Assembly (NCBI GenBank): GCA_018292915.2
Contig: JACVVK020000452.1
Location: forward strand, 185,001 to 249,000
Origin: Batillaria attramentaria
Lineage: Eukaryota > Mollusca > Gastropoda > Batillariidae
Direction of reading: 5' to 3'
DNA: 64,000 nt
Positions 37,877 to 55,839 of the stretch are shown piece after piece. The notes beneath the pieces were generated by a model. That model was not told the origin of the DNA and ran no database searches. It was given only the letters and a program-made list of their open reading frames with translations. The first letter of the stretch is position 1, and each line of letters starts with the position of its first letter. The translations under genes were made by a program, and so were the position numbers.

Positions 37877-39993
37877 TGAACCATGGGTTATTCTGGCATT
37901 GCCTGGTGAGCTGGCCACGTTCTTCATGAGGCTGATCGGGCTGCAGCTGTTGATGCTGTACGGGTCGCCCCGCAAGTTCTGGGACTACACGCTGAAGCCC
38001 CTGCTCCAGCCGCTAGCAGACATGGCCCTCCGCCATCCCGCCAGAGGAGCTCAACCTCGCCGGCATATTGGAGCAGTTTGTCAAGGTATTCCTGCATAAG
38101 GAATCAGCTGCAGAAGCAGTTTATAATAAAGTGTTTTTTTTATGGCTTTGGGTAGTCTAATCAAACATGTACATGCCGTGTATAGCATCCCCCCCCCCCC
38201 TTAGCAACAACTGTTCTTTACATCCTTTATTTTCTTGTGTTCTGTAGTTTGTGTTCCACGGCCTAGGCTTTTCGTGTGTGTGTGTGTGTGCGCGCCGGGA
38301 AAAGGGGGGGGGGGGAATATAGGCCCGATTCTTTTTGTCGTTTTGTTTTGTTTTTTGCTTAGGATTTTTTGTTTGTTGTAGGATTTTGTCTTCTTCGTCA
38401 TTGTTGTTTTGTTATTTGTTTTTTTGGTTTTTTGTTTTTTTTTTGGTGGTTGTTGGGGTTGGTTGGATTTCTCCTTTCAAGTTTGGCATGCTGCTGAAGT
38501 ATGCTCAGATAGCACAACTCTTGTTTCGTACAGTCGACTTTTGTCAGTATTGTAGCGTGTAGCTTTCACGGATCGGTCCATGTTTACCATGTCTCGATCC
38601 TTGTCCATGTTTACCATTGTCTAAATCCTCCTTCCAGCTGTGTCTGATGTGGGTCATGCTGTGTGTGAGCGTCCTGGTGGCCGTGTGGGAAATCCTCACT
38701 CGACCGTTTTCTGGTGTGCTGGAGGCCATTAGAAAGTTCTTCTGGCAGCTGGACTACGAGATGAAAGCCAAAGACAAGTAAGTGATTAATGTTCGCTGTA
38801 TTGCACACCTTTTTGCTGGCGTGGTGAAATTTGCTGTGTTCACGTTCACTACATGGCGCAGTCCTTTTTTTTAACCGCAGTTTACCTCTTTTTCACATGA
38901 TGCGGTTTTTGGAGGGGTCAGTTTCCTGCCTAGGACCATAAATTAACCGCGAACACCGAAGTGCCAACAGGAATCCACAAAATAGCCTATACGGTGTAGT
39001 GTGGTGCATGGCAAGGGAAGCAACCCTGACCATAGGTGGTGGGGTGAATTTCTTCCCTTGGATGACAAAATGTGCTGATTGTTATGGGGTTTTGGGGTTT
39101 GTTTGTTTTTTTTAGTGGTTATCAGATGGTCCTTTCTGTATTTTGTTAATAACTTGTTTTGTAGTGGCTGGGTATTAAGCTTGTGTACTCGCAAGTAAGT
39201 ATGTGTAATCGATGACCAGGGGCCCCATGCAATGGGCAGAGACTAGCACCTTAGCCCCAACAGAACCCTGTTCCGGGTCCGTCGACAACTCTAGGCCCCT
39301 GCGACGACGTTCAAGTAGGACTGACCGAGCCGAGCTAAATGATAGCGAAGAAGGAAAGTACAACAATTACTCGGTGACAAGGAAAGTGGACAGTAGCGAA
39401 CAACTTTAAGGTCCCCGTGTTATTTCAGTGTGCACAGAAGCGGTGAAAACTGTCGCATCCACCAGCACGGTACATTTTCAGCCTGTTTCGAGATTATTGC
39501 CTGCATGAGTTGTCCCCCGTGTATACACAGACCCGCAGCATGCATGCATTATTCGGGCAGGTTCGTGCTGTACCACGAAAAATGCGTGCTTGTTGCGGCA
39601 AGGGGGACAACTCACGCAGGCATTAATCTCGAAACGGGCTGAAAATGTACTGTGCTGGTGAATGCGACAGGGCCTAGAGTTATCGACGGACCCGGAACAG
39701 GGTTGCGTTTGCCCGAGACTATAGGCAGCCTGCCTAGTAAGCTGAGGCTAAAAGACACGCAAAGACATAACGGCTAGTCTGGGACTATTTCTTGGACTAA
39801 ATGGCCAGTCTCCCAGTTTCGTGGGCGCACTAGTAACCGCCCTATTCTCACACTGAACCTAAAATAAACATGGCGGCGATATCATATATACATGATGAAT
39901 TGGAGTGGAAACAATTTACTGTAGGACGAATTCAGTGTGTGTAACCGACGTCAAATATTCGCTGGGTTAGACACAAACCAGAGAGTTTCAGAA

Positions 39994-40053
<60 letters not shown>

Positions 40054-40984
40054 CCCTCCCTCCCGCAAACCTCATGTAGCTCGAAAGCACGTACTGAAAC
40101 TGAGGGACACCCATTACCTCACTGTTCTAGGTTTCTGATATGTAGTATCATGCTCTTTCTTTTTGTTAATTTCAAATGTAAATGCATATATATATATATG
40201 ACATGTACATGTATTAGTCGCTGAATCCTGCTAACATGCGTATGCGGATGAGTGCTTGAGAGAGAGAGAGAGAGAGAGTCACCTGTAAATATTTGATTTT
40301 AATGTTTTAATTTTCTTTGCTAGATGTGTTTAGTAGCGTGTAGCAACGGCAAGTTTGTAAATTGACGTTCTTCTCTGTCAAAACTTTAACCGTTGGAAAA
40401 TAGTTTCATCATCATCATCATCTCTCTCTCTCTCTCTCGCTCTCTCGCTCTCTCTCTCTCTGCTGATTGGAAAATTAATCATTGTCTGGTTAGATCACTT
40501 CCGTTGAAAAATAAAGTTCGTTCGTTCCTTCTCAAAGAGCAGCCTCCCCAAGCCTCTAATGTGTACGGATTCGCAGCCACGTTCGTAAGTAACGGAACTC
40601 CTCACCTGGCTTCTCATGCGCCCGACCGCTTGTGTTCGCAACTGAATAGTGTGTGTGTATGTGCCGATATCTATATGCTGAAACGTGTATATGTCGCCTA
40701 TGTACTGTGCCTTTTAATTCTAATATCTTCTGCACTGATACCTATGAGCTGTACCTTTTTATTCTCGTGTGTTTGCATTGATACCCATGTACCTTTCGTG
40801 TGTCGCACGTAGGGGAGGGTGGCCGAATGGTAGAGCGTTGGACTTCTAATGCTCGGGTCGTGAGTTCGTATCCCGGCTGGGGCCAGATATTAGTGCTGGC
40901 TTTTTCATTGTTGCCCCGTCTTTCAGATATCGCCCGTATGTGGTGGAAAAGGACGTTAAACCCCCAAACCCCCACCCACCCGTG

Positions 40985-41047
<63 letters not shown>

Positions 41048-42139
41048 ATCAGCAACGGCAAGACTGAAAACTGGACTACTGGACCAATGTCATTTCATTT
41101 CAAAGTTTCATTTCATTTCCTCGTCCCTCCCTCCCTCCCTCCCTCTTTTCTCACGCATTTCTCGCCCTAGCTGCTATCGCCATGAGGCTGTTGTGATAAT
41201 GTGCATACGTGCGTATGGCATGACTATGACATGCTCACACTGACTGTCAGGCCGTATTCCCCGAGATGAAGCACCCGGGAATTCCCTGATTTGGAAATAG
41301 ATTCTGACTCTAATAGAGGACTACTTTGGCCTTAATCTCAGAGTAGCTAGTCCATTGCAAGTCTTTCTCCCCGTGCATCGGAGATTCACGCTGTTAGTAG
41401 TGACGCAATTAGTCTGAGACTACAGCTAAATCTCTCGGGCCAGTTTAGTCTCTACTCATGCATCGGACCCCAGAATCAGTTACAACCACCACGGAGTTAT
41501 TTTCTTATATCGCACGAGAAGCCGGGGATAGCCGAATGGTAGAGCGTTGGTCGTGAGTTCGAATCCCGGCTGTGGCCACCAACTCCGCTAAATACATTTT
41601 TGCCCCTTTTTAAATTTGTGTGGAGAACCAACCAAAAAAAAAAAAAAAGGGGGGGGGGCGATCTGGGGTTTTTTTTGTTGGCTTTGTAAATAGGTTCCAT
41701 GCCAGGTAATAGTAAAATAAGGGTAAAATGAGCCTGGCTTGTATTCATGCGCGGCTGACAGAAGCCAGCAGACGACAGAGGAATGGGGGAGGGGGGTGTA
41801 TGTGGTGGCTTCTAACATTACCCAAAAAAGACCATTGGAATTTGCTGAAATTCACTCTAAACATGAGTCTCTGGCCGCCGGATTTTTGTGATTATTTTTG
41901 GTTGAATTTTAAAGCATTTGTAGGTGTCATATGCAATATTATGTTTGAGAGGAATGTAATTATAGCGTTTTTTCTTTGCATCTGTGTCCCGTAGCCAAAC
42001 ACTGTAACCGACTCAATGTTTCCTCCTCTCCAGGAGCAGTCAGGACCGAGAGGCGTGGCTGGAGGAACAACTGAAACAAGAGAGAGAGCAGAAGGCCGCT
42101 GCAGAAGCACCAAAACAGGAGGGCAACGACGGCAACTGA
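37877..42139 (+). CDS. Small putative membrane protein, family not recognised; frame break in first known exon
   Basis: Exons 37877-38085, 38638-38777 and 42034-42139. The first encodes EPWVILALPGELATFFMRLI and LKPLLQPLADMAL, then needs a one-base shift near 38031 to continue as IPPEELNLAGILEQFVK to the donor; both alternative frames hit stops. The second has one clear membrane segment, LCLMWVMLCVSVLVAVWEIL, then RKFFWQLDYEMKAKDK. The last is a charged tail (EEQLKQEREQKAAAEAPKQE) ending at TGA 42137-42139. Phases match once one base is removed from the first exon (208 to 207 nt after the split codon). The product has one or two membrane spans and a charged C-terminus, likely cytosolic. I cannot name a family. 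The 5' end is uncertain. Confidence 0.65.
38638..38777 (+). CDS. Transmembrane exon of the unknown membrane protein
   Basis: 140 bp between cttccag and gtaagt. It encodes the hydrophobic span LCLMWVMLCVSVLVAVWEIL and an amphipathic aromatic-basic stretch after it. Confidence 0.75.
39222..39710. mobile_element. Foldback element with two-part inverted arms
   Basis: The outer arms 39263-39298 and 39669-39704 (CCTGTTCCGGGTCCGTCGA and its complement) and the inner arms 39452-39519 and 39601-39668 are inverted copies. The left side has about 150 extra bases between the two arm parts. The loop of about 80 bp contains GCATGCATGCAT. It sits in the long intron of the membrane-protein gene. Confidence 0.8.
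39994..40450 (+). repeat. (TC)n, (GA)n and (CAT)n microsatellite cluster
   Basis: (TC)n at 39994-40050, (GA)n at 40258-40278 and (ATC)n(TC)n at 40407-40450. Confidence 0.9.
40811..41046 (+). mobile_element. Family A SINE followed by (GT)n
   Basis: Complete SINE at 40811-40980, running into a (GT)n array at 40985-41046 that may have grown from a GTGTCGTGTG target. Confidence 0.85.
41520..41578 (+). mobile_element. Family A SINE head fragment
   Basis: Only the tRNA-like head and B-box (GAGTTCGAATCCCGGC) remain. The centre 'GACTTCTAATGCTCGG' is deleted. Confidence 0.75.
42034..42139 (+). CDS. Last exon of the unknown membrane protein
   Basis: Follows tcctctccag. It encodes a hydrophilic Glu/Gln/Lys-rich helix, EEQLKQEREQKAAAEA, probably coiled coil, and ends GNDGN then TGA. 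Confidence 0.75.
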
Positions 42140-42372
42140 TGATACTGTAATGCAGTGACGTCCCTTTGACCTGTGGGGATGATAAAATAATTATGCAGCT
42201 TGACTATCGCCGGGTGATGCGAGTGTGGGGTGATTCAGCTTGGTGCTGTTTGAATTCGCCCACTGAACTTGAAAATTGTTTGTTTGTTTTTCTTTTGATA
42301 TTGCAGGTTCAAGGAAATGTCCTGTGATTAGTACAAGTCCTAATTTCATTTTGGTTGACTATGTAGGACATA

Positions 42373-42575
42373 ACATTAAGACAATAACGATATGGAAGGA
42401 GATACCTACTGAATGCAGTGACTTGCAGACAGGACATAATCATGAGCGGTTCGCAAGAACTATGAGTACGCAGTGGACGTAAAATTGAGACAATAATGAT
42501 ATGGAAAGAGAAACTTACTGACTGCAGTGACTCACAAACAGGACATTATCATGAGCGGTTCGAAAGAACGAACTG
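42373..42575 (+). repeat. Two-copy tandem repeat in the 3' region
   Basis: About 110 bp duplicated: AAGACAATAACGATATGGAA / GAGACAATAATGATATGGAA, ACAGGACAT and ATCATGAGCGGTTCG blocks. It lies just downstream of the membrane-protein stop codon, probably in its 3'UTR. Confidence 0.8.
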
Positions 42576-42819
42576 CAGATTGTGTGTGCTAACATTTTGC
42601 TTTTTGCAGTGTGCAAGAATTTTTTTCTCAGTGTTTTTTTCCCCCCACTATATCCTCTAATGCTTTGTCTTGTTTATTTGTACAATTTACCTATTTTGAC
42701 GATCTGCATGGTTGATTACATTGATGTATTCAATATTTTCTGAGGATTAAATATTTGCAATTGTTTTTTTTCTGTGTTTTCCTTGGGTCTTCCACAGTAC
42801 CTGCAGTTCCCTAACAACG

Positions 42820-42896
42820 CGCAAACGCGCACGCGCACGCACACGCAAACACGCACGCACACGCGCGCGCACGCACACACACACACACACACACAA
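42820..42896 (+). repeat. (GCAC)n(AC)n tract
   Basis: Alternating purine-pyrimidine GCACGCACAC-type repeats. Possible Z-DNA. Confidence 0.9.
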
Positions 42897-43467
42897 TGTT
42901 TTATCGATACATTTTTATTCATACATATGTAAACAAAGTAAATGATATGTAAAAATGTTGTATTCAAGTATAAAGGTCATACTGACAATTTCACTCTTTC
43001 CCCAAAGTGACGTAAGACAAACGAGGTTGGCTCATTATCGTAAAACATTCAGTGTTTGAAAAAACAAGGGGAAAACGGTCTGACAGATTTGCTGTGAGCA
43101 CAGTAGATGTCGATCAATTAAAATGAGTTCTGGTTTAAAAAGAAAGAAAGAGAAAAAAGGAAAATAAAACGCTACCAGCACCATCATTTGTAACACGGGA
43201 CTTTGTTCGTGCTTAAAGTGGCCGTTTTTAGCTATTTTTCAATTGGCTGCTGCTTTTCGTAATGACAGCGGACATGTTTATTCTCATTTCAGGTTTCGCT
43301 TGTACATTCCTAGCATAACTCTTAAACTCTTTTCCTCAATCCGCGAAGGAGGCAGTGAATCTCTCTCATACCGGAACAAACTGGAGAGCGACTCTTTATC
43401 ACTCCACTTATCAATCATTTTTTCTTCCCTCTATCCTTCTCTGAAAACCTGGCCCTAAAAGCCAAGG

Positions 43468-43634
43468 GTGGGTGGGTGTTTAGGGGTTTAACGTCCTTTC
43501 CCACCACATACGGGTGATGTCAAAGTCGGGGCAACGATGAAAAAGCCAGCACAAATATTTGGCCTCAGCCGGGATACGAACTCACGACCGAGCATCAGAA
43601 GTCCAACGCTCTACCTTTCGGCCACCCCGGCTCC
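43468..43634 (-). mobile_element. Family A SINE with 15-bp target duplication
   Basis: Flanked by CCCTAAAAGCCAAGG at 43453-43467 and 43635-43649. Confidence 0.93.
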
Positions 43635-43649
43635 CCCTAAAAGCCAAGG

Positions 43650-46230
43650 CCACTCATCATCACTATTATCATCATTACCATCATCATCACTGATCATATC
43701 GCATGAACTATAGTATCTCTGTGCCCATAGCAAATCTTGGAATGTCACCGGATGGAAGCAGCGGAAAGGTACTGATAACGGCTGATAACAACCACCATCA
43801 ACATACAAGTGTATAATCATTAGCTGGGGAGTTTGGAAACACTTTTGGTTCAGTTAGGGTCAGCCGTTTAAGAAAAGTTAACAAAAGGTCTTGAACAATC
43901 ACAATCAGTTCTTTGAGGATGAGGAGCACCTCTTGACATTACAAACATGACATGAATTAAGTTTTGTTTTTTTTTTTCTTTTTTTAATGATAACAAAACA
44001 CATAATACACGCGCAGACTTGCGACAAGACGAAACATTTTAAAAACAAATACAAGTACGTACAAAACCATGAACATGCATACTTGTGAAGCATTTTAGCA
44101 TGAAGCAGTTTTGTCAAAAAAATCACACCGCACAATCTATTTCAAATTTTGCACCTCCAAATTTCACTTGAAATATAAATTTGCCCGTTTTGATTCAAGT
44201 TGTGTGGGGTAATATTATATTGAGTACGAACAGTAATAGTATGTTTGATGTAATACAGCAAACTAGACCAAAACACAAGACTGATACTCAAGTATCCCCA
44301 TTTCATTTCAGACCCTACTGTTCAACCAGCAAGGGAAATACTGCGTTTTCCCGTTCCAATGTTGCCATTCATGTTTTGTGTAAACAATGACATTGAAAAG
44401 AAAGCATCAAAGTGTTTATACGTGTATTCGGTTAGTAAAATACTACAACAACGACAATGATGGTAATAAACAAGATGGCCCATAAAAATTTGTAAGCTGG
44501 TGTGGTGTGGTGTGGTGGTGTGTGGTGTGTGTGGTGTGTGTGTGGTGTGGAGTGGTGTGGTGTGAGAGGAAGAGACAGACAGACAGAGCGAGAGAGAGAG
44601 AGACAGATAGAGGGAGGGAGAGACAGAGGGAGATAAGATACAAAAATAATAAATCAATTTAAGCAATGTAGTAGGTATTACCTTGCATGCACTATTCTTC
44701 ACTGCTGTGAAATCCACATCCTTGCTAATACGTCTCTGAACACAAAAGTGCAGTGCCAAATATTCCTGCATGTACATTATATCACAAAATACTATGGATC
44801 ACAGATATATCATCATCATAAAAACCTACAACCTGTCTACCCCCCCCCCCCCAAAAAAAAAAAAAAAATCAAACGAACTGGGAATGAAATGTGCGTGTAA
44901 CAAACAAAAGGAGTGTGTGTTGAGCGAATAACGACAGACTAAAGGACTCGTGGAAGGCTGTTGGTGATACATGTATAACCTTTGTGCAAACCTTCATAAC
45001 TCAAAGCCTGTTTGAAAAAGAAAATAAGCAGAAAAAGATAATTAGAACGTGTGTGTTATTGGCTATTTTGTCTATATGGCATAATTGCAAAGAGACAGTT
45101 CAGTATGGAACTAACTTGGTGACAAATAACGGTTTGGTTAGCAAATGCGTGTTTCTTAAATTACTTGGGACGCAGTTGTATTCTAACGATCTCATCTTCC
45201 TATTGTGCACCTTACTTTGATATAAAACCGTATGATCTGTGCACCAAACCGTTATCCGCCACAACTGGAATGAGCAAAAAATACATGTTGTTTTCAAATA
45301 ACGATTGAAGCACATGCATAAACCAAAAAAGTATACATATATAATACACACACAAAGTTGGTTGTTATGCCAGCAGTGATGTGAAACATCATTATAATAA
45401 TTATATACAATACCAGTAAAAATCATAAATGAGTTTTTTAAGCTTCCGAATCGAGCGTTTTCTTTTGCCATGATCAGCGCGACTTGAAAATTTATGCAAA
45501 TAGCTTCCACTGTCTCCTAACATCAGTTATTATTACCATACCACCAACAGAGTTTCGCTAGGAACTAGTATCGCAAAGTAGCAGCATTTACTACAAAAAC
45601 TCAATGCAAAAGTTGCGAGTTCTAGACAGATACAGAGACAGATTATCTCCCTTCGCCTGAAGCGTTTTCTGGCGTGAAGCGCGCCGCCTGTAGGGATGTA
45701 CAAAATCTAGCAGCTCTACCTCAGATCAAGGGTGGGGGGGGGTGTTTGGGAGTTTAACTTTTCACCTCAAGTCACGCTGAATCAAAAGTACAGTAATGAC
45801 ATAATGAAAGAGACATCATCGCAGGCATAATTATATTACTTTAAATTCAAATCATCAGCACAACCAGTGAAAAACACAACAATAAAAATCGAGACAACAA
45901 TAATTATGTAATACAGTTTATACATACTAATAAAAAGCCATAATTATTGCTTGGTACATAAAAAATACAGATTGTGAGCATATGTTCAAATATGAAACAG
46001 TACACCAAACAAACAAAAAAATGATGAGCATAATTATTACAGGTTTGATATGAAATATTACAAACAATTTTGATTGTAACGAAGCAATATTTGGGTGTCT
46101 AAACCTTTGCACAGCGGTTAGGCACAAAACACAGCACCTCTCTCCTCCGCTCTTCGTGAACACAAAAAGCGATTGTTGTCTAAGTTATTGCAAATATGCG
46201 TGTCTCATTGTTTGCACACATCCATTATTG
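43650..46230. other. Intergenic, AT-rich, no recognised gene
   Basis: (ATC)n-like stretches at 43660-43690, a GTGTGG/GACAGA simple-repeat tract at 44500-44630 and an A-run at 44850. A fragment of family A SINE tail occurs near 45735. No exon is recognised on either strand. Confidence 0.5.
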
Positions 46231-46234
46231 TAAT

Positions 46235-46720
46235 AGCAACATGCTGGTAAGTGACAAAAGAAAAGCTGACATCAGCATGCTGTGTTGATAGTAAAGCAAA
46301 AGGCATTTTGTTTGCACATAAACATCTGATAGGAACATACTTTTATGTTTTTGAAAGGAAAAAAAAAAAACGTCACTGACAAAATAAAAGACACGGCAAC
46401 ATGCTGTGTTGGTAGTGGGGCAAAAGTTTTTTTTTTTTTTTTTTTTTTTGGGGGGGGGGATGAAAACATTTCCTAGAGACATCCTGGTGTTTTTGAAAAA
46501 GGGGAAAAACCGCCACTAACAAAATAAAGCAAGCGTCGACATGCTGTGTTGGTAGTAGGGTTAAAGTCTTTTTTTTTTCTTTTTTTTTTTTTTTTGCACA
46601 CAAACATTTGATAGGCACACACTTATCTTTTCGAGGAATAACATGACTAACAATACACATGTACACGCACAAGCATATGGCAGCATATTGTGTTGGCTGA
46701 AGGGCAAACCCAGAACACGT
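46235..46720 (-). repeat. Tandem repeat, about 130-bp unit, four diverged copies
   Basis: Each unit has an AACATGCTGTGTTGGTAGT-like block, a variable poly-T/poly-G run, a GCACA(T/C)AAACAT-like block and GACAAAATAAA. Homopolymer length differs widely between units. Confidence 0.8.
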
Positions 46721-47055
46721 CCCATTCTATTGCTATACACTTTCTGCCTTCCGAGCTGACGTTGGTATTGCATGGCGTCTTCAGGGAATAGAGATATGCA
46801 TTGAGAATTAACTAAGGCACGTTCTGTGATGGCAGGTTGGATAACGATGCATCAGGCTCTCTTTGAGTCTAAGAATATGTAACTGGCACGTTGCATTTTG
46901 AGCTGAGATTTTGGATTTGCCCAGTAACATCATCACACATCCTTCTTTCAGACTTTTAAATTGGTTGTGTTTTGAGTTTCACAGATGTTTGACTGGCTGT
47001 CTTGATTTTCACAATGACAGCTCAACGGAAAGGGGTGGGGATTAAGTGCAGGGTG

Positions 47056-47109
<54 letters not shown>

Positions 47110-47132
47110 AGGGGGCGGGGAAGGGGGGGGTG
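47056..47132 (+). repeat. (GT)n and G-rich tract
   Basis: About 50 bp of GT repeats followed by GGGGGCGGGGAAGGGGGGGG. Confidence 0.95.
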
Positions 47133-47544
47133 TAGGGCGGTGATAAAATTAATACTGACAGACTCACGATAAAACCGAGCATGATTTCGTTTCACCTAAA
47201 ACAAATCTGAGATATTTTGGGGGTGAAATAATTGTATTAGCATCTTTTCGATCTCAGACACCAGCTCTTTCGCAGACATACCAGAGCACATGCTGTCCAG
47301 CACACACCTGAGACAAAATGAAACCAGGGCACAACATTTGTCGCATATATGTTAGTATACGATTATGAAGATGCTAATTACGTTTGGTGTGTGATAGTTC
47401 AAGATCAACGCATATGTGAAAAACATCCCAATACTAATCAATAAGCAAGAAAATCAAAATAAAAGGCAACCATTTTTTTCAACCATAAACAATCAGTGTA
47501 CATGAGCCATAGTCCACATCTCAAAAGAGGAGGTGGCCTGTCAC

Positions 47545-47860
47545 ACGCACAGACGTAAAGAGATAGACGCACCGCCGCACGCTGCCACCGCTGCTTGCGA
47601 GTGTCGCTATCGCGGCCATCTTACTAATACCGGAACTCAGAGGCTCTGTGTATAGGACGCCTCGTTCGAAATACAAAGTTCTTTAGAAAGACGTCATCAG
47701 AAATGTGACGTAAGATAAAGCGGACCAATGCTGACAGCGTCTGGCCAATGCTATGCGCGCTATGTAAACAGCTGGCACTTCCAGGTACTAGCAACATGGC
47801 GCGCGGCGGCGACACTTTTCCGGCACCGCGGTGCGTCTATCTCTTTACGTCTGTGGTCAC
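47545..47860. mobile_element. GC-rich MITE with about 28-bp inverted ends
   Basis: CACAGACGTAAAGAGATAGA at the left and its complement ending CTTTACGTCTGTG at the right, with GACGCACCGC continuing the arm on each side. The interior of about 260 bp is CpG-rich, with GCGGCCATCTTACT and CAACATGGCGCG. It lies just downstream of the RTP-like gene. Confidence 0.75.
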
Positions 47861-48085
47861 GCGACGTAATGTGTCTTATGACGTAGCTTTATACTGTGAC
47901 GTATCTCCGCCACTCGACGTCACGAATGAGCACGTGACACTTACAAATCTTATCCAGTATTCATGAGCAGATGTTATGAGCGCTGAGAGTTGTACGTTGC
48001 TTCAGGGGTCGGCCATCCTCAGTCAGGATGAGGGGCTTGGGGGGGGGGGAGCGGTGGGAGGGGTTGGAGGGAGGATGGGGGGACA

Positions 48086-53164
<5,079 letters not shown>

Positions 53165-53165
53165 C

Positions 53166-53549
53166 CTGCAACACACACAAACCAATGCAACAGCACTTAG
53201 ATTCCTGGACTTGATTTTGGTTATAGTGTAGTGGCTACTGAGGAAGCCTGCGAAAAGGTTCTTGGTGTGAGGTACGTCCTTCACGATCGTAGACACCAAA
53301 ACTGTGGGACTGTCTTCTTGAGTCAGTGAAGGAAGCAGTCAACACAAAGTCTTCCTGGGGTGACCAAAGACTAACTGCATTAGTGCATAGCTCTCATTAA
53401 TCATCAGCATTTTCTATTCTATTTTACTTTATTGTTTCTTGGTTTCTTTCTCTTTTTTCTGGGGGGGGGGGGGGGGGTGTTCCTATTTGAATCGTTCAAT
53501 GGGCCAGTATTTCAACCGTCATGAAAAAAAAATCGTATAGCTTGTAAGT

Positions 53550-53602
<53 letters not shown>

Positions 53603-53648
53603 CCCCAGTCCCCCCCCCCAACACACACACACACACACACACACCACA

Positions 53649-53690
<42 letters not shown>

Positions 53691-54404
53691 TTTCATATGA
53701 CATGTACGTTCGAATACATGGAACCGAAACTCAAGCATCATGATTGAGTCCAGATGTGTCCAGGTGTAAACGTCATCATCGTAAAAACGAAAACAAACAG
53801 CAAAGAGCCCAAACTCTTTCCAGAAGTTTCAAAACAATCTGAGTTCAATTACTAAACGACCACGAAAAATAATGCCGAAAGAATCCGAAAATATTTACCC
53901 TGAAAAAGACATGTGTGGTCCCGACTGACTTTTCCAGGCAGAGAAAGTTACGTGATCGTGATGACAAGTCCTTGAAAACGCGTCGCTAAAAGCCCTCTCA
54001 TTTTCTGTATGTTTTGCTCTCACACACTTGAATCAAACTGCGTGAATGCAAACGTTGTAAGTGCCTTATATCATTTGGGGACAGTGTTTATACGATTATT
54101 CGTAATGTACTGCTAATGATGACTGCTGTGAGTGGGTGTTACTAAGAGATATGTTCATGCTTTTGGTGTTTGATTTTGCAATTTTGCTTAAAAATCGATG
54201 AATTATGTGTGACCTGAGTGTCACTACTCACAATTCAGCCCGCCATGTTCACACGTACAAGCAGCAAATGCTAAAGGAAGTGCAGACGAGCATGTGACGT
54301 TTTGTCAAAGATTTTGCGACGATTCCGTGTGATGCCATTGTTACAGCAGTAACCGACATAAGGTAAAGACCTATTCACTTGATAATTATATAAAGACGTT
54401 GGAC

Positions 54405-54458
<54 letters not shown>

Positions 54459-54580
54459 GTGTACTTTTCTCTTCTTCATTTCCTTTAGATAGTTAATACT
54501 TTCGTTTGTTTTTTTCCCCCCCCCCCCCCCCTTGTTTTGATGTTCTCTTTTTTACCCTTTAACGTAGAATAGCAAGACAG
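53166..54580. other. RTP-like 5' intron or flank, simple repeats
   Basis: G-run at 53461-53477, (TC)n at 53554-53596, (AC)n at 53620-53690 and (TC)n at 54408-54456. No exon recognised. Confidence 0.6.
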
Positions 54581-54582
54581 CT

Positions 54583-54643
54583 TCGAAGACAAGCAGTAAT
54601 GCCTAAATGCTTTATCCTGAATAAAAAACGTTTCATCGTCATC

Positions 54644-54740
<97 letters not shown>
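54583..54740 (-). repeat. Family D repeat with (ATC)n and (TC)n(AC)n
   Basis: Minus strand: GATGATGATGACGATGAAAC, TTTTTTATTCAGGATAAAGC, ATTTAGGCATTACTGCTTG. Related copies lie at 59898-59985 and 60060-60150. Looks like the 3' end of a LINE or SINE. Confidence 0.65.
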
Positions 54741-55647
54741 CCTCCTCCTCCTCCCAGCCCCTTCCCCTCCTCCCCACCCCGTCCAACCTCCGCCCTCTTT
54801 CACTGGCCAAACCCTTCCTCACCCATCATCCCACCCCACCCCACCCAGCCTGGCCAGCAAAAGAAACAAAATTGATGACTAAGATTGGGCGGAGATTTAT
54901 GAGCCATGTACTCGTTCTTAACGGTAACATTTTACCTTGGTAAACAAACAGACCTCTCGGTCTCGGTCTCTTTAATGCGAGCTCTTTGTTAGTGCACATA
55001 TCTGCTACAGTGGCTTCTTAAACAGCTGAGATTTCAGGCCTTAACTAGTGGCAGGAAGACTCACAATCTACGCACACGTGAACTGTCCCATAAAACTAAA
55101 AATAACAGAAAGACAGATTGGAGATGTGCATGTACGGACCGGTTTAATTTGTTTTTGTTTTAATCAAAGCCATTACAAACCAAGCAAAATGCTGGTTATC
55201 CGTCAAGCACGTTTGCCCGATAAAACAGCGATATATAACACCTGATTTGCAAGCTCGTACAGCCATTTGGGCACAGTTGTGGATATCACATGCAGGCATA
55301 CCTTTGATATCACCACGATATCACATCTTATCTTAAGGACATATCAACCACTTACACCTAGGGTCCGATATTGCTGCAGTTTCTTACGCACTCAGTCACA
55401 GTTAAGGGCGCAGTAACCTCGCATGCAACCTCGGATGTTAGTCTGCGTATGTGATGAATTTCGCTGTGTAGAGCGCCACCTATGATTATGGTAACTGGTA
55501 ATCAGTGTCATATTTTTCGTTCTTCCTCTCTACGGCAAATTCCTGCATAATAGGTAGCTTTTGGGGGTATTTTTTTTATGACGGAAGCATTTTCTTAAAT
55601 GCTTTCACGACGTTGTGTACATTGTATGTATGTCGGAATGTACATTT

Positions 55648-55662
55648 GTCTGTCTGTCTGTC

Positions 55663-55748
<86 letters not shown>

Positions 55749-55780
55749 GCATGCACGCACGCACGCACACACGCACGCAC

Positions 55781-55836
<56 letters not shown>
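55648..55836 (+). repeat. (GTCT)n(GT)n(TC)n(AC)n compound microsatellite
   Basis: Nearly 190 bp of successive simple repeats, with an ACGC interlude at 55747-55790. Confidence 0.95.
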
Positions 55837-55839
55837 CTA

